Assembly: GCA_947494145.1 (NCBI GenBank)
Contig: CANLTZ010000001.1
Span: 1-64,000 of the forward strand
Origin: an uncultured Jannaschia sp.
GTDB taxonomy: Bacteria; Pseudomonadota; Alphaproteobacteria; Rhodobacterales; Rhodobacteraceae
Direction of reading: 5' to 3'
Length of the DNA: 64,000 nucleotides
The translations under genes and the position numbers were made by a program. The notes under the pieces were generated by a model. The model was not told the origin of the DNA, did not search any database, and saw only the letters and a list, made by a program, of their open reading frames with translations. Positions 48,013-56,451 of this stretch are shown here, in pieces. The number at the start of each line of letters is the position of its first letter. The stretch's first letter is position 1.

Positions 48013-48993
48013 TTACTGGATCAAGGCCGAAAGCCGGTCGCGGGCTTCGTCGTTCACCCAGTTTTGCCACACATCCGAATAGGTTGTCAGGAAGTAGACG
48101 GCGGCCTCGTCGTTGGACGCGGTGTTGTCTTCCTTCCACGCCAGGATGTCACCCATCTGCGCGTTCGTGAACTGGACGTTGGTCATCAGCTCGGCAATGT
48201 CAGGGTGGTCATCTGCGAAGGTCGTCGTGACGACCGTCTTGACCGGCCCCACCGGGTAGGACGTCAGGCCCACCTCTTCGCAATCCGGATCCGCATTGCA
48301 GAGATGCGTTTCCTCGTCATAGGGGCCCAGGTCGACGGACACCATTTCGTACTTGCCCAGCACGCTGGTGGGCGCCCAGTAATAGCCGAACCAAGGCTCC
48401 TCGTTCGCGAAAGCGGCAGCGATGGCCGTGGCCATGGTCTCGCCCGATCCATGCTGGAACACTTCGAAGCCGTTGCCTTCCAGGTCGACGGCGTCGGCAA
48501 GGGACCGGTTGGTATTCTTGCATCCCCAGCCCTCGGGGCATTGGTGGAATCGACCGCCCAGCAGGTCAGGGTTGGCCAGCACGCCTTCCAGCGTCGCCAG
48601 TTCGGGGTGTTCATCGACGAGGTACTTGGGGATCCACCAGCCCTCAATGCCGCCATCGGACAGCACGTCGGTCAAGGTCAAGATGGTGCCCGCTTCGTCC
48701 AGTTCCTCATATGCGGGTGTGCCGTTGATCCACAACTCGGTCACGATCTCTGGCGTGCCGGTCTCGGACACCGATGCCAGCGCGGGCGTGGTCGAAGACG
48801 GGACCTTGGTCACCTGGCAGCCATAGCCCTGCTCCATCAGGAACGACGCGACCGCGGTCACGACGGCGGAGCTATCCCAGTTCATCTCGGTAATGGTGAT
48901 CTCACCGCATTCCGCCGCTTGCGCCGCGGACGTCCCGGCGGCGAATGCAGCGATTGCGGCGGCCGAAGCCGTTGTGATCAGAAATTTAGTCAT
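48013..48993 (-). CDS. Glycine betaine/choline ABC transporter substrate-binding protein
   Basis: A 326-residue periplasmic protein of the OpuAC/ChoX type. Signal sequence MTKFLITTASAAAIAAFAAG; then ITITEMNWDSSAVVTAVASFL, EIVTELWINGTPAYEELDEA, GWWIPKYLVDEHPEL, FGYYWAPTSVLGKYEMV. Several conserved aromatic residues could form the cation box for quaternary ammonium compounds. First gene of the three-gene operon; 48994-49163 upstream should hold the promoter. Confidence 0.93.
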   Translation of the reverse strand: MTKFLITTASAAAIAAFAAGTSAAQAAECGEITITEMNWDSSAVVTAVASFLMEQGYGCQVTKVPSSTTPALASVSETGTPEIVTELWINGTPAYEELDEAGTILTLTDVLSDGGIEGWWIPKYLVDEHPELATLEGVLANPDLLGGRFHQCPEGWGCKNTNRSLADAVDLEGNGFEVFQHGSGETMATAIAAAFANEEPWFGYYWAPTSVLGKYEMVSVDLGPYDEETHLCNADPDCEEVGLTSYPVGPVKTVVTTTFADDHPDIAELMTNVQFTNAQMGDILAWKEDNTASNDEAAVYFLTTYSDVWQNWVNDEARDRLSALIQ

Positions 48994-49163
48994 GTTGTCC
49001 ACTTCTCCCTGACGTGGATTGCTTGCCGCCCCTTGTCCCGGGCGGGGCCGCGGTTTGTGCGCGGCGCGATTCAAACCCGGTATGGTCGCTCGGGTTCACC
49101 CCAAAGGGTTGCAAGATGGGGGAGAGACGTCAACCGGTTAGCTGTGAGCGACCGGTTTGCGCC

Positions 49164-49973
49164 CTAAAACGCTGGTTCGACGGCCGGCAGATTGAGAGCT
49201 TTGATCATGTCCCGGACCTCTTGGCGGGCGGCGACATTGGACAGGTTCAGATTGGCGACGCCGATATCCTTGAGATCCAGCAGCGTCATGCCACGCGGGA
49301 ATAATTCGCGGAAAATGACCCGCTCGGTAAAGCCGGGGGCGACGCGGAACCCGATGCGCGTGGCAAGGTCGGACAGGGCCTGACCCATCTTGCGTTTGTT
49401 GTGCATTTCCTGGGCACCCAGCCGGTTGCGCAGAACGATCCAATCAATGGGTTTGAGGCCTGCTTTTGCGCGCAATTGTCGCGCATGCCAGACCATCTCC
49501 GAATAGACGGACGGCCCGAGGATTCGCCCCGAATCCGCATCCACGCGGGCCAGAAGATCGAAATCGACGAAGCTGTCATTGAGCGGTGTGACCAAGGTAT
49601 CGGCCAGGCTGTGGGCCACCTGGGACAGGCGCGTGTGGCTGCCGGGGCAGTCGATGACGATGAAGTCGCAGCTTTCTTCCAGCTTCGCCACCGCAAGGCT
49701 GAGCGACTTGTCGAAGGGGTTTTCCGCTTCGCTGAGTTCGGAGCGGTCCACCTTTGGCAAGCCCATCACTTGCGGGGAGGGGAGGGTGACGCCATGGCGG
49801 GCGCCGTATTCGGCGCGATTTTCAAGGTATCGCGTGAACGTCCGTTGCCGCAGGTCGAGGTCGAGAACGCCAACACGCGCACCCGAACGCACCAGCGCCG
49901 TGGCCGTGTGCATGCAGGTCGTGGACTTGCCCGACCCGCCCTTTTCGTTCCCGAAGACGATGATATGCGCCAT
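49164..49973 (-). CDS. mipZ: Division-plane positioning ATPase MipZ
   Basis: A 269-residue ParA-like P-loop ATPase. Deviant Walker A GNEKGGSGKST at 7-17; then LDLDLRQRTFTRYLENR, VIDCPGSHTRLSQVAHSLADT, ATP-site GLKPIDWIVLRNRLG. MipZ gradients set the site of FtsZ ring assembly in alphaproteobacteria and interact with ParB at the pole. ATG 49973 chosen. The paired palindromes at 24134-24207 are of interest as possible ParB targets. Confidence 0.95.
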   Translation of the reverse strand: MAHIIVFGNEKGGSGKSTTCMHTATALVRSGARVGVLDLDLRQRTFTRYLENRAEYGARHGVTLPSPQVMGLPKVDRSELSEAENPFDKSLSLAVAKLEESCDFIVIDCPGSHTRLSQVAHSLADTLVTPLNDSFVDFDLLARVDADSGRILGPSVYSEMVWHARQLRAKAGLKPIDWIVLRNRLGAQEMHNKRKMGQALSDLATRIGFRVAPGFTERVIFRELFPRGMTLLDLKDIGVANLNLSNVAARQEVRDMIKALNLPAVEPAF

Positions 49974-50333
49974 GGTGCAGCAAATCCTATGTTTGGCGCC
50001 AGATATAGGTTTCAAGCAGACGAAGGTTAAGCGCAGGTGAATTGATCCGCCGAATATCCACCTGCCTGTGGTCAAAACGGCGCCCATTGCGGCGATTCTG
50101 GGGTTAGGCTGCGGCGATCGGCGGCGGGTGGGCCGTGAAGGGTCCGCCCTTTACGACCAATATATCTTCGCCAGTCCTGCCTGGCCCCCGGCTCGGCGAT
50201 TTGGGTCGCGTTGGTGCATCGCTGGGGCGGGGCAATGACCTGACAACCCCCCGGATTTCGGATTGCCGTCCCGCGCCCCGCCGATGGCACAGCGCGCACT
50301 TGCCGACCCTGAGACTTCCCCCGCCCCAACGAA
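49974..50333. other. Gene-free stretch upstream of mipZ, nothing recognised
   Basis: About 360 bp between the mipZ start and the rpmE terminator. No reading frame has a plausible protein or start, and no RNA gene was recognised. It should contain the mipZ promoter in its left part. Confidence 0.5.
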
Positions 50334-50359
50334 AAACGCCGCCCAGAGGGGCGGCGTTT
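50334..50359 (-). terminator. Intrinsic terminator after rpmE
   Basis: An 11-bp perfect stem (AAACGCCGCCC/GGGCGGCGTTT) with a 4-nt loop and a T-run on the minus strand, 20 nt past the rpmE stop. It ends the rplS-rpmE transcript. Confidence 0.9.
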
Positions 50360-50379
50360 CGAAAGCTATGCGGCGGGTC

Positions 50380-50601
50380 TCAGAAACCCAGGCCGGCATA
50401 CTTGTTCTTGAACTTCGACACCCGGCCGCCGGTATCCATCAGGCGCGACGTGCCGCCCGTCCATGCGGGATGGACCGAAGGGTCGATGTCGAGGGACAGC
50501 TGTTCCCCCTCGCCGCCCCAGGTCGATTTCATCTGCACCACGGTCCCATCGACCAGCTTGACGTCGATGATGTGGTATTGGGGATGGAGGTCCTTTTTCA
50601 T
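50380..50601 (-). CDS. rpmE: 50S ribosomal protein L31
   Basis: A 73-residue ribosomal protein with [43 protein letters not shown] and a final [15 protein letters not shown]. There is no zinc-binding cysteine set (the C-minus form). The start overlaps the rplS stop by one nt (TGATG). Confidence 0.95.
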   Translation of the reverse strand: MKKDLHPQYHIIDVKLVDGTVVQMKSTWGGEGEQLSLDIDPSVHPAWTGGTSRLMDTGGRVSKFKNKYAGLGF

Positions 50602-50984
50602 CACGCGTCTCCCTTCTTGAGTTCGCGGTAATTCGTCTGCTCGGCAATGCGGGCGGATTTGCCGCGGCGCGTGCGCAGGTAATAGAGCTTCGATCGACGC
50701 ACGCGGCCCCGGCGGACCACGGTGATCGAATCGATATTGGTGGAATGCAGCGGGAAGACCCGTTCCACGCCTTCGCCGAAGCTGATCTTGCGGATAGTGA
50801 ACGACCCGGCAATGCCTTCGCCGTTCTTGCGCGCGATGCAGACGCCTTCGTAGTTCTGCACCCGGGTCCGCGTGCCTTCCGTGACCTTGAAGCCGACGCG
50901 AACGGTGTCCCCGGCCTTGAAATCCGGTATCTTGTGGTCGAGCGCGGCGACTTGCTCCGCCTCGAGTTGAGCGATCAGGTCCAT
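50601..50984 (-). CDS. rplS: 50S ribosomal protein L19
   Basis: A 127-residue protein at the 30S-50S interface. N-terminal [64 protein letters not shown] and [15 protein letters not shown]. Ends in a one-nt overlap with rpmE. A 235-nt gap with a dispersed repeat separates it from trmD. Confidence 0.97.
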   Translation of the reverse strand: MDLIAQLEAEQVAALDHKIPDFKAGDTVRVGFKVTEGTRTRVQNYEGVCIARKNGEGIAGSFTIRKISFGEGVERVFPLHSTNIDSITVVRRGRVRRSKLYYLRTRRGKSARIAEQTNYRELKKGDA

Positions 50985-51164
50985 CGGACCCTCCTATGAT
51001 ACGGCGGGGTTTGCCCCCGGATGATGTCCTGCCAGGTTGGTCCCGGCGGCTGTTCTTTGTTGTCTGGCCGCCTTCTGCGCGCGGCCACGCAACACAAATC
51101 GGCAGGCCGGTGTGATACGCTGGGCGGCGCATAGCGTGGGATAGGGTTTGGTGCAAGGGAAAGG

Positions 51165-51209
51165 CCGGGGCTCTGCCCCGGACCCCGGGATATTTCTGCC
51201 AGGAAGAAG
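51165..51209 (+). repeat. GC-hairpin/GGAGTATTT intergenic repeat, copy 2
   Basis: Stem CCGGGGC/GCCCCGG (51165-51181), then ACCCCGGGATATTTCTGCCA and GGAAGAAG. Lies in the 235-nt gap between rplS and trmD, antisense to both; a diverged copy of the repeat at 21856 and 55376. Confidence 0.65.
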
Positions 51210-51219
51210 ACAGGCCGCG

Positions 51220-51993
51220 CTAGTCTTGGGGGCGGCGGGCCCAGAGGTCGGGGCGGCGGTCGCGGGTAAGGCGCTCAGCCTCGGCGCGGCGCCAAGCGGC
51301 GACTTTGGCGTGGTTGCCTGACGTGAGGACCGGGGGGATGGTGTGGCCCTGCCATTCTGCGGGTTTGGTGTATTGCGGGTGTTCCAACAGACCATCGGAA
51401 TGGCTTTCCTCTTCTGTCGAGGCGGCGTTGCCCAGCACCCCGGGCAGCAGGCGGATGGTGGCATCCAGCATGGCTTGGGCGGCAATTTCTCCGCCGGTGA
51501 GGACAAAGTCGCCGAGCGAGACTTCCTGCATCTCGTAATGGTCCAGCACGCGTTGATCGACGCCTTCGAAGCGACCGCATAGCAGTGTGACGCCGGGCCC
51601 GGCGGCCCAGGCGCGGGCGGTGGCTTGGGTGAAGGGCGTGCCCCGGGGCGACAGGTAGACCAAGGGGCCGGGGCCGCGCGCGGCCTCGATGGCGGGACCG
51701 ACCACATCCGGGCGCAGCACCAGGCCCGCGCCGCCGCCCGCGGGCGGGGCGTCGACGTTGCGATGTTTGGTCAGGCCGAAATCGCGCAGATCGGTGGTTT
51801 CCAGCGACCAGAGGCCGTGTTTGAGCGCGGTGCCGGTGAGGGACTGGCCCAGCACGCCAGGGAAGGCTTCGGGGAAGAGGGTGATGATACGCGCCTGCCA
51901 GGCATGGACGGGCACAGCTTCGGCCATCAGGTCGCGGGGCCTTAGACTGGCGCGGATGGATTTGGTGCCGTGGGAGCGGGGCGCATTGGTCAT
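51220..51993 (-). CDS. trmD: tRNA (guanosine37-N1)-methyltransferase TrmD
   Basis: A 257-residue SPOUT-knot enzyme that methylates G37 of tRNAs reading CNN. Start ATG 51993 (GGGACGG upstream) keeps the Rhodobacteraceae-type N-terminal extension SHGTKSIRASLRPRDLM before the core HAWQARIITLFPEAFPG. Knot motifs LLCGRFEGVDQRVLDHY and SLGDFVLTGGEIAAQAMLD; substrate loop AGLVLRPDVV. The next core-operon gene (rimM) is separated from it by an antiparallel gene. Confidence 0.95.
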   Translation of the reverse strand: MTNAPRSHGTKSIRASLRPRDLMAEAVPVHAWQARIITLFPEAFPGVLGQSLTGTALKHGLWSLETTDLRDFGLTKHRNVDAPPAGGGAGLVLRPDVVGPAIEAARGPGPLVYLSPRGTPFTQATARAWAAGPGVTLLCGRFEGVDQRVLDHYEMQEVSLGDFVLTGGEIAAQAMLDATIRLLPGVLGNAASTEEESHSDGLLEHPQYTKPAEWQGHTIPPVLTSGNHAKVAAWRRAEAERLTRDRRPDLWARRPQD

Positions 51994-52077
51994 GTCCGTC
52001 CCATACGCGGGCCTGCGTGGCCTTGCAAAGTGGGCGTGGGGCTTTCGCCGTGATGCCCGCCGTGGCAGGGCGGGGCA

Positions 52078-53061
52078 ATGAAGACCGACGAGACACGGCG
52101 CCGCCAGGTCGAGGCCGATGCCCGGGCCGCCTGGCCCCATCTGGGCCGGGCGGCAGGCCTGCCAGAGGGCGGGCAGCGCCTGGACGTCATCCGTACGCGC
52201 AGCCAGCGCGCGGCCACGCGGACGGTGCTGACAGTGACGGGGCCGGGCCATGGGGGGCTGGTCCTGAAGCACGCGCCGGATGAAAGTGCCGCGCGATTCG
52301 ACAGTCAGATGGCGGTCCATCAGCGGGCGGAGGCGGCCTTTGAGGGGGTCGAAGGGCTTGGCGTGCCGCGGCTTCTGGCGGCGGACCGGGCGCGCCGGGC
52401 CTGGCTGATGGAGCGGGTGCCGGGATTGACGGTGCAGGACGCCATGCAGCTTGCGGACGGGGCAGGGCGGCTTGCCTTGTTGGAGCAAGCGGGCCGTTGG
52501 CTGGGGCATTTGCACCGGTCGGGCGAGATCCAGTTCGGGCGGCACAAGCCGGGCCCGCTGCTCAAACAAGTGACATTGTGGGAGGCGGCACTGGCGGACG
52601 GGACGATGCCGGTTCTGGATCAAACGCGGTTTCGGGCACTTATGGCGCATACGCGCGCCTTGGCGGAGGCATCCCGCGGGGTGAAGGTCACCCGGACGGT
52701 CGTCCATGGCGATGCGAACCTGCGCAACCTGATCGTGGAGGGCGGCCAGGTCTGGGGGATCGATATGGGCGCGGCGCGGCTGCGTCCGCCGCCTGTCGAT
52801 CTGGCGCGTCTCTTGGTCTGGCACGAGACGTTTTTCGGCCCCGTGGATGGCGACCCGGTGGATACGCCCGAGGCCGCGAGGGCCGCCCTGCTGGCGGGCC
52901 ATGGCGGGCGCTGGCGCGATAGCAGCGCCTTGGCGCCCTATCTGGCGGTGGAGCTTTTGCGGCTGTGGCGGTCTGTGCCGGTGTCTTTCATGGCGCGCGG
53001 CATGTTGCACCATCGCCGTTGGGCGGGGGTCCAGCGAATGGCGGCGCGGCTACTGGGTTGA
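52078..53061 (+). CDS. APH-like phosphotransferase (kinase-fold) family protein
   Basis: A 327-residue protein with a phosphotransferase/aminoglycoside-kinase-like core: RAWLMERVPGLTVQDAM, VVHGDANLRNLIVEGGQVWGIDMGAARL (catalytic HGD...N and IDMG in place of DFG/IDWE). ATP-binding N-lobe with LVLKHAPDESAARF. Substrate unknown. It is the only plus-strand gene of this region, sitting between rimM and trmD and overlapping rimM's end by 12 nt; the 84-nt gap to trmD's start forms a divergent promoter region. Confidence 0.82.
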   Translation: MKTDETRRRQVEADARAAWPHLGRAAGLPEGGQRLDVIRTRSQRAATRTVLTVTGPGHGGLVLKHAPDESAARFDSQMAVHQRAEAAFEGVEGLGVPRLLAADRARRAWLMERVPGLTVQDAMQLADGAGRLALLEQAGRWLGHLHRSGEIQFGRHKPGPLLKQVTLWEAALADGTMPVLDQTRFRALMAHTRALAEASRGVKVTRTVVHGDANLRNLIVEGGQVWGIDMGAARLRPPPVDLARLLVWHETFFGPVDGDPVDTPEAARAALLAGHGGRWRDSSALAPYLAVELLRLWRSVPVSFMARGMLHHRRWAGVQRMAARLLG

Positions 53062-53565
53062 GGCGTCGTCAAGCAGGCCGGGCGGTGGGTCGATGACAAG
53101 GCGGCGCGCGGTCAGGTCGACGGTGGGTACGATGGCCTTGGTGAAGGGGACAAGGACTGGGGCGCCGCCTTTCGGACGAAGCTCCAACAAGTCGCCGGCG
53201 CCGTGGTCATGGACGGCGTGGACGCGACCCAGATCGGCGCCGCCCGTATCGACAGCCGTCAGGCCGATCAGGTCGGAATGATAGAATTCGTCATCCGGCA
53301 GGTCGGGCAGCGCGGTGCGCGGCGCCCAGAGGCGCTGGCCGCGCAGGGCGTCGGCGGCTTCCTTGTGGGGCACGCCCGACAGGCGCACGGCATAGCCGCC
53401 CTTGACGGGACGGATGACCGTCACCTTGTAGTTGCGGCCCTGGTCATCGGTGAGGGGGCCGTAATCGCCGATGGCGGAGGGGTCGGCGCAGAAGCTTTTG
53501 ACGCGGGCTTCGCCGCGCACGCCGTAGCTGCCGGTGATGGCGCCGAGGCAGACGTGGTCTTTCAT
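53050..53565 (-). CDS. rimM: Ribosome maturation factor RimM
   Basis: A 171-residue protein binding S19 and needed for 30S maturation. Starts MKDHVCLGAITGSYGVRGEARVKSF (RimM N-domain), with KGGYAVRLSGV in the middle and the PRC-barrel DDEFYHSDLIGLTAV... KAIVPTVDL at the end. ATG 53565 is preferred (25 residues shorter than the longest frame), as it gives the canonical N-terminus. Overlaps the antiparallel kinase-like gene by 12 nt. Confidence 0.95.
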   Translation of the reverse strand: MKDHVCLGAITGSYGVRGEARVKSFCADPSAIGDYGPLTDDQGRNYKVTVIRPVKGGYAVRLSGVPHKEAADALRGQRLWAPRTALPDLPDDEFYHSDLIGLTAVDTGGADLGRVHAVHDHGAGDLLELRPKGGAPVLVPFTKAIVPTVDLTARRLVIDPPPGLLDDASTQ

Positions 53566-53740
53566 GGCAGCGTCTCTTGGGTTTGGCCGGTTTGGAACCG
53601 GGGGCAGTGTCTGTTGGGGCGCGTGTCTTGGGTCTGTCAAGAATCGTGGGCGGCCTGCTCGTCGGGCTTTTGCGACCCCGTTGGGGGCGCAGCCCTTCTC
53701 GCGGTGGTCGGAGGGAACGTCTCAGGCGGTGGGCCATGTG

Positions 53741-53911
53741 TCATAACCCCAGCATCCTCCGTGCAAACAAAAGGGCCTGGGCGGCAAGCAGGATCAGAAG
53801 CACCACGCCGAGCTTGCGCAAGGCAGGGCGGTTCGGCTGCAAGACCAAGACGAATGCCACAATGGCCAAGAGTAGGCCAAGGGCGATGAGACCGGTAGCT
53901 ATATGGGCCAT
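53741..53911 (-). CDS. Small two-segment membrane protein (56 aa)
   Basis: A 56-residue reading frame, ATG 53911 to TGA 53741, giving two hydrophobic segments (about 8-24 and 35-49) with the polar link QPNRPALRK. Codon use is like that of its neighbours. It lies in the gap between rpsP and rimM on the same strand (47 nt after the rpsP stop, 175 nt before rimM). Function unknown; it may be a twin-segment anchor. Confidence 0.65.
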   Translation of the reverse strand: MAHIATGLIALGLLLAIVAFVLVLQPNRPALRKLGVVLLILLAAQALLFARRMLGL

Positions 53912-53958
53912 GGGCTGCGTCCCCGGGGGCGGGCAGGCCGCCCCCGGGATTGCGTGCC

Positions 53959-54336
53959 TTACTCGCTCGCGGCGTCTTCGGCAGGCGCCTCGGCGGCAGC
54001 GGCGGCCTTGTCGGCCTTTTCCTGCGCGCGTTCCTGGGCCTTCTTGCCCGGCTCGGCCTTCTTCATGTTCGCGCGCTCTTTCTTGGGCAGCACATCGGCG
54101 GCCTCCAGGAAGCGGCTGACGCGGTCGGTGGGCTGGGCGCCCTGACCGAGCCAGTATTGCACGCGCTCCATGTTCATTTTCACGCGCTCTTCGCTGTCCT
54201 TGGGCAGAAGCGGGTTATAGGTGCCCAGCTTTTCGATGAAGCGGCCGTCGCGGGCCATGCGGCTGTCGGCGGCGACGATAGAGTAATGGGGGCGCTTCTT
54301 GGAGCCGCCACGGGCAAGGCGAATTTTCATAGCCAT
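53959..54336 (-). CDS. rpsP: 30S ribosomal protein S16
   Basis: A 125-residue S16: [40 protein letters not shown], and an alanine/lysine-rich C-terminal tail longer than the bacterial core. AAGGAA precedes the ATG at 54336. Downstream of aroQ by 26 nt. Confidence 0.97.
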   Translation of the reverse strand: MAMKIRLARGGSKKRPHYSIVAADSRMARDGRFIEKLGTYNPLLPKDSEERVKMNMERVQYWLGQGAQPTDRVSRFLEAADVLPKKERANMKKAEPGKKAQERAQEKADKAAAAAEAPAEDAASE

Positions 54337-54362
54337 GGTGTATTTCCTTTGTTTTCTGGTTT

Positions 54363-54659
54363 TTACGATTGATGTTGCCGATGATGTCGGATCACTTCCT
54401 CGATTATGAAGGCGAGGAATTTCTTGGCGAAGTCGGGGTCCAGCCCGGCTTCCACCGCCATGGCTTCTAGCCTGGCGATCTGCTTGGCCTCCCGCTCCGG
54501 ATCAGAGGGGGGCAGGTCGTGGCTGGCCTTGAGCTTGCCCACCGCCTGGGTGTGGGAAAAGCGTTCGGCCAGGGTGTAGACGAGGACCGCGTCGAGGCGG
54601 TCGATGGAGGCGCGATGCTCGGCCAGAAGGGCGGCGGCGCGGGTGGCGGCGTCGGTCAT
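54363..54659 (-). CDS. Chorismate mutase (AroQ type)
   Basis: A 98-residue all-helical chorismate mutase of the monofunctional AroQ class, converting chorismate to prephenate. Conserved R...[27 protein letters not shown] in QIARLEAMA and a C-terminal [15 protein letters not shown]. It stands between the GNAT array (97-nt gap with a 7-bp hairpin at 54685-54704) and rpsP. Confidence 0.92.
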   Translation of the reverse strand: MTDAATRAAALLAEHRASIDRLDAVLVYTLAERFSHTQAVGKLKASHDLPPSDPEREAKQIARLEAMAVEAGLDPDFAKKFLAFIIEEVIRHHRQHQS

Positions 54660-54684
54660 GGGGCCCTCCGGGAAGGGTGAGGGC

Positions 54685-54704
54685 CACCGGCAGACGCGCC
54701 GGTG
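54685..54704 (-). other. Intercistronic hairpin after the GNAT array
   Basis: CACCGGC-GCGTCT-GCCGGTG on the minus strand, a perfect 7-bp stem in the only gap (97 nt) between the array and the chorismate-mutase gene. No T-run follows, so it is probably an mRNA-processing or stabilising structure, not a terminator. Confidence 0.5.
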
Positions 54705-54755
54705 TCGCTGCGTGGCGTCTTTGGGATGCCTTCGGCGCGAAAAGGGGGGTGCAAG

Positions 54756-55358
54756 TCAGTCAAGGGGCATCCCTTCGGGGCGAAATTTGGGGTCGGCGTA
54801 ATGCGCGATCTCGCGGGCGATGGCCCAGGACAGGCGCGTGTCGTCCAGCGCGTCGGGCGCGGGGTGGCGGTAGACGGCATCGTTGCCGTCGATGGTGGCG
54901 GCATCGGGGTCGCGCTTGGCGCCCAGCCGTTCGCAAAGCCGGATCGAGTCGAGGTTTTTCGGGTCCACATAGCTGACGGCGCCGGCCCAGCCTTGGGCAT
55001 AGAGGTGGCGGCGCGCGGCATCCGTGGCCTCTAGCGCATAGCCATGGCCCGATTCACGCGGCCAGATAATCCAAGCGAGTTCCCGTTCGGGCCAGGCCGC
55101 AGGTTGCCAACCGCCCGCCATGCCCAGCGTGCGGTCGTCTTCGCGGGCATGTATCATCCACATGCCGAAGCCGCGGATGTCCCAATGGCCGATTTCGGCG
55201 GCGTAGAGCATCCACGCCTCATAGGCGTTGAGTGGGCCGCCCATGAAGCGCGACCGGTAGGAGGCGAAGGTGGTCTTGAAATCGGGGTAATCCTCGGGCT
55301 CGGGGGCGCGCAGGATAAGGCGGCGCGTTTCGAGCGTGGGAATGGAGGCGCGGCTCAT
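54756..55358 (-). CDS. GNAT acetyltransferase 10 of the array
   Basis: A 200-residue RimJ/RimL-type GNAT, last of the tandem array. Begins MSRASIPTLETRRLILRAP; then MGGPLNAYEAWMLYAAEIGHWDIRGFGMW, the acetyl-CoA loop RESGHGYALEATDAAR and SYVDPKNLDSIRLCERLGA. It has an extra 25-residue tail after the canonical RHPAP. It keeps the R of the RxxGxG/A loop. Starts in the ATGA overlap with GNAT 9. Confidence 0.92.
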   Translation of the reverse strand: MSRASIPTLETRRLILRAPEPEDYPDFKTTFASYRSRFMGGPLNAYEAWMLYAAEIGHWDIRGFGMWMIHAREDDRTLGMAGGWQPAAWPERELAWIIWPRESGHGYALEATDAARRHLYAQGWAGAVSYVDPKNLDSIRLCERLGAKRDPDAATIDGNDAVYRHPAPDALDDTRLSWAIAREIAHYADPKFRPEGMPLD

Positions 55359-55939
55359 GATGTCTTCCCCGTCTTGGGGGCGCTGCCCCCGTCCCGGTCA
55401 GAGGCCGGGACCCCCCCGGAGTATTTTTGCCAGGATGAAGGGGGCGCGGGATGGCGCATAACATGGACCATGCCGATGGCCGGGTGGTCATGGGGGCCGT
55501 CAGATGTGCAGCCCATGCGCTTGGCGAGCGCCATGGAGCGGGTATTCGTGGGCGCGATATAGGATATAAGCGTCGTCCAGCCCAGCGTGTCATAGGCATG
55601 GGCGCGGGCGGCAAGCGCGGCTTCCATCGCGATGCCGCGGCCTTCGCCTGCCGCATAGAGCGACCAGGCCAATTCGGGCTCAGACCAGTTGTCGGGGTGG
55701 TGGAGGCCGACGATGCCCAGAGGCGCATCGGTTGCGCGGTCGGCCACGAGCCAGCGGCCATAGCCGCGCAGGACCCATTGGCCGGCAATGCCTGCGAAGT
55801 GGTCATAGGCGCCCTCGCGCGTGTCGGGACCACCGACGGGGCGGGCCCGGTCGGAGGTGCGGAAGGCGGCATGGGCATCGAAATCGTCCATGCGGGGGGC
55901 GCGCAGGGTCAGACGTTCGGTGGTCAGCGTCGGGATCAT
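55355..55939 (-). CDS. GNAT acetyltransferase 9 of the array
   Basis: A 194-residue GNAT: MIPTLTTERLTLRAP, PVGGPDTREGAYDHFAG, GQWVLRGYGRW, EPELAWSLYAAGEGRGIAME and AYDTLGWTTLISYIAPTNTRS. The last about 30 residues (PPSSWQKYSGGVPASD onward) are coded by an intergenic repeat (55376-55440) and have no homologue in the other nine. The ordinary end would be near the RHPAP motif. Confidence 0.92.
   Translation of the reverse strand: MIPTLTTERLTLRAPRMDDFDAHAAFRTSDRARPVGGPDTREGAYDHFAGIAGQWVLRGYGRWLVADRATDAPLGIVGLHHPDNWSEPELAWSLYAAGEGRGIAMEAALAARAHAYDTLGWTTLISYIAPTNTRSMALAKRMGCTSDGPHDHPAIGMVHVMRHPAPPSSWQKYSGGVPASDRDGGSAPKTGKTS
55376..55440 (+). repeat. GC-hairpin/GGAGTATTT intergenic repeat, copy 3 (in coding sequence)
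   Basis: Two hairpins (GGGGGC.GCCCCC at 55376-55390 and GTCCCGG.CCGGGAC at 55391-55411), then CCCCCCCGGAGTATTTTTGC and CAGGATGAAG. This best-preserved copy lies inside the 3' end of GNAT gene 9, translated in antisense. Confidence 0.8.
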
Positions 55940-56451
55940 CGGATCACCTCGGCCGGGGCGGGGTGTCGGTAGACCAAGTGATCGGCTTGGCCGTCGCGCG
56001 GGTGGCGGCGGTCGAAGCGCGCGCCCATGCGTTCGGCCAGCGCGATGGAACGGGTATTGCCGTCGGCGATACAGCTGAAGACCTCTGGCCAGCCCAGTGT
56101 GTCATAGGCATAGGCACGCGCGGCAAGTGCTGCCTCAAGGGCGATGCCTTGGCCTTCCTTGTCGGCGACGACCATCCAGCCGACTTCGCGCTCGGCCCAG
56201 CCCTCGGGGTACCAAAGGCCCACTTGGCCGCAATAGGCGCCGGTGGCAGTCTCTTCGACCGCCCAGAAGCCGTAGCCGCGCAGGTCCCAATGGCCGATTT
56301 CGGCGGCGAATTGCACGAAGGCTTCGGCCCGGGTTTTCACACCGCCCCGCAGGCGGGCGCGGTCGGAGGCGTAGAAGGCGGCATAGGCGTCGAAATCCGC
56401 TGGCCGATTGGGGCGCAGGACAAGCCGGTCGGTGGTGAGGGTCGGGATCAT
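55936..56451 (-). CDS. GNAT acetyltransferase 8 of the array
   Basis: A 171-residue GNAT: MIPTLTTDRLVLRPNRPADFD, FAAEIGHWDLRGYGFW, EREVGWMVVADKEGQGIALE, AYDTLGWPEVFSCIADGNTRS, ending in VYRHPAPAEVIR. The R/Q of the Q/RxxGxG loop is D here. Closely similar to copies 9 and 5 over AYDxLGW, as expected for late duplicates. Confidence 0.93.
   Translation of the reverse strand: MIPTLTTDRLVLRPNRPADFDAYAAFYASDRARLRGGVKTRAEAFVQFAAEIGHWDLRGYGFWAVEETATGAYCGQVGLWYPEGWAEREVGWMVVADKEGQGIALEAALAARAYAYDTLGWPEVFSCIADGNTRSIALAERMGARFDRRHPRDGQADHLVYRHPAPAEVIR

Noticed and set aside
51994-53013. Open upstream extension of trmD opposite the kinase-like gene
   Set aside because: The frame is open far past 51993, but TrmD homologues start near SHGTKSIRASLRPRDLM and GGGACGG lies just before ATG 51993; the extension is antisense to a real gene.
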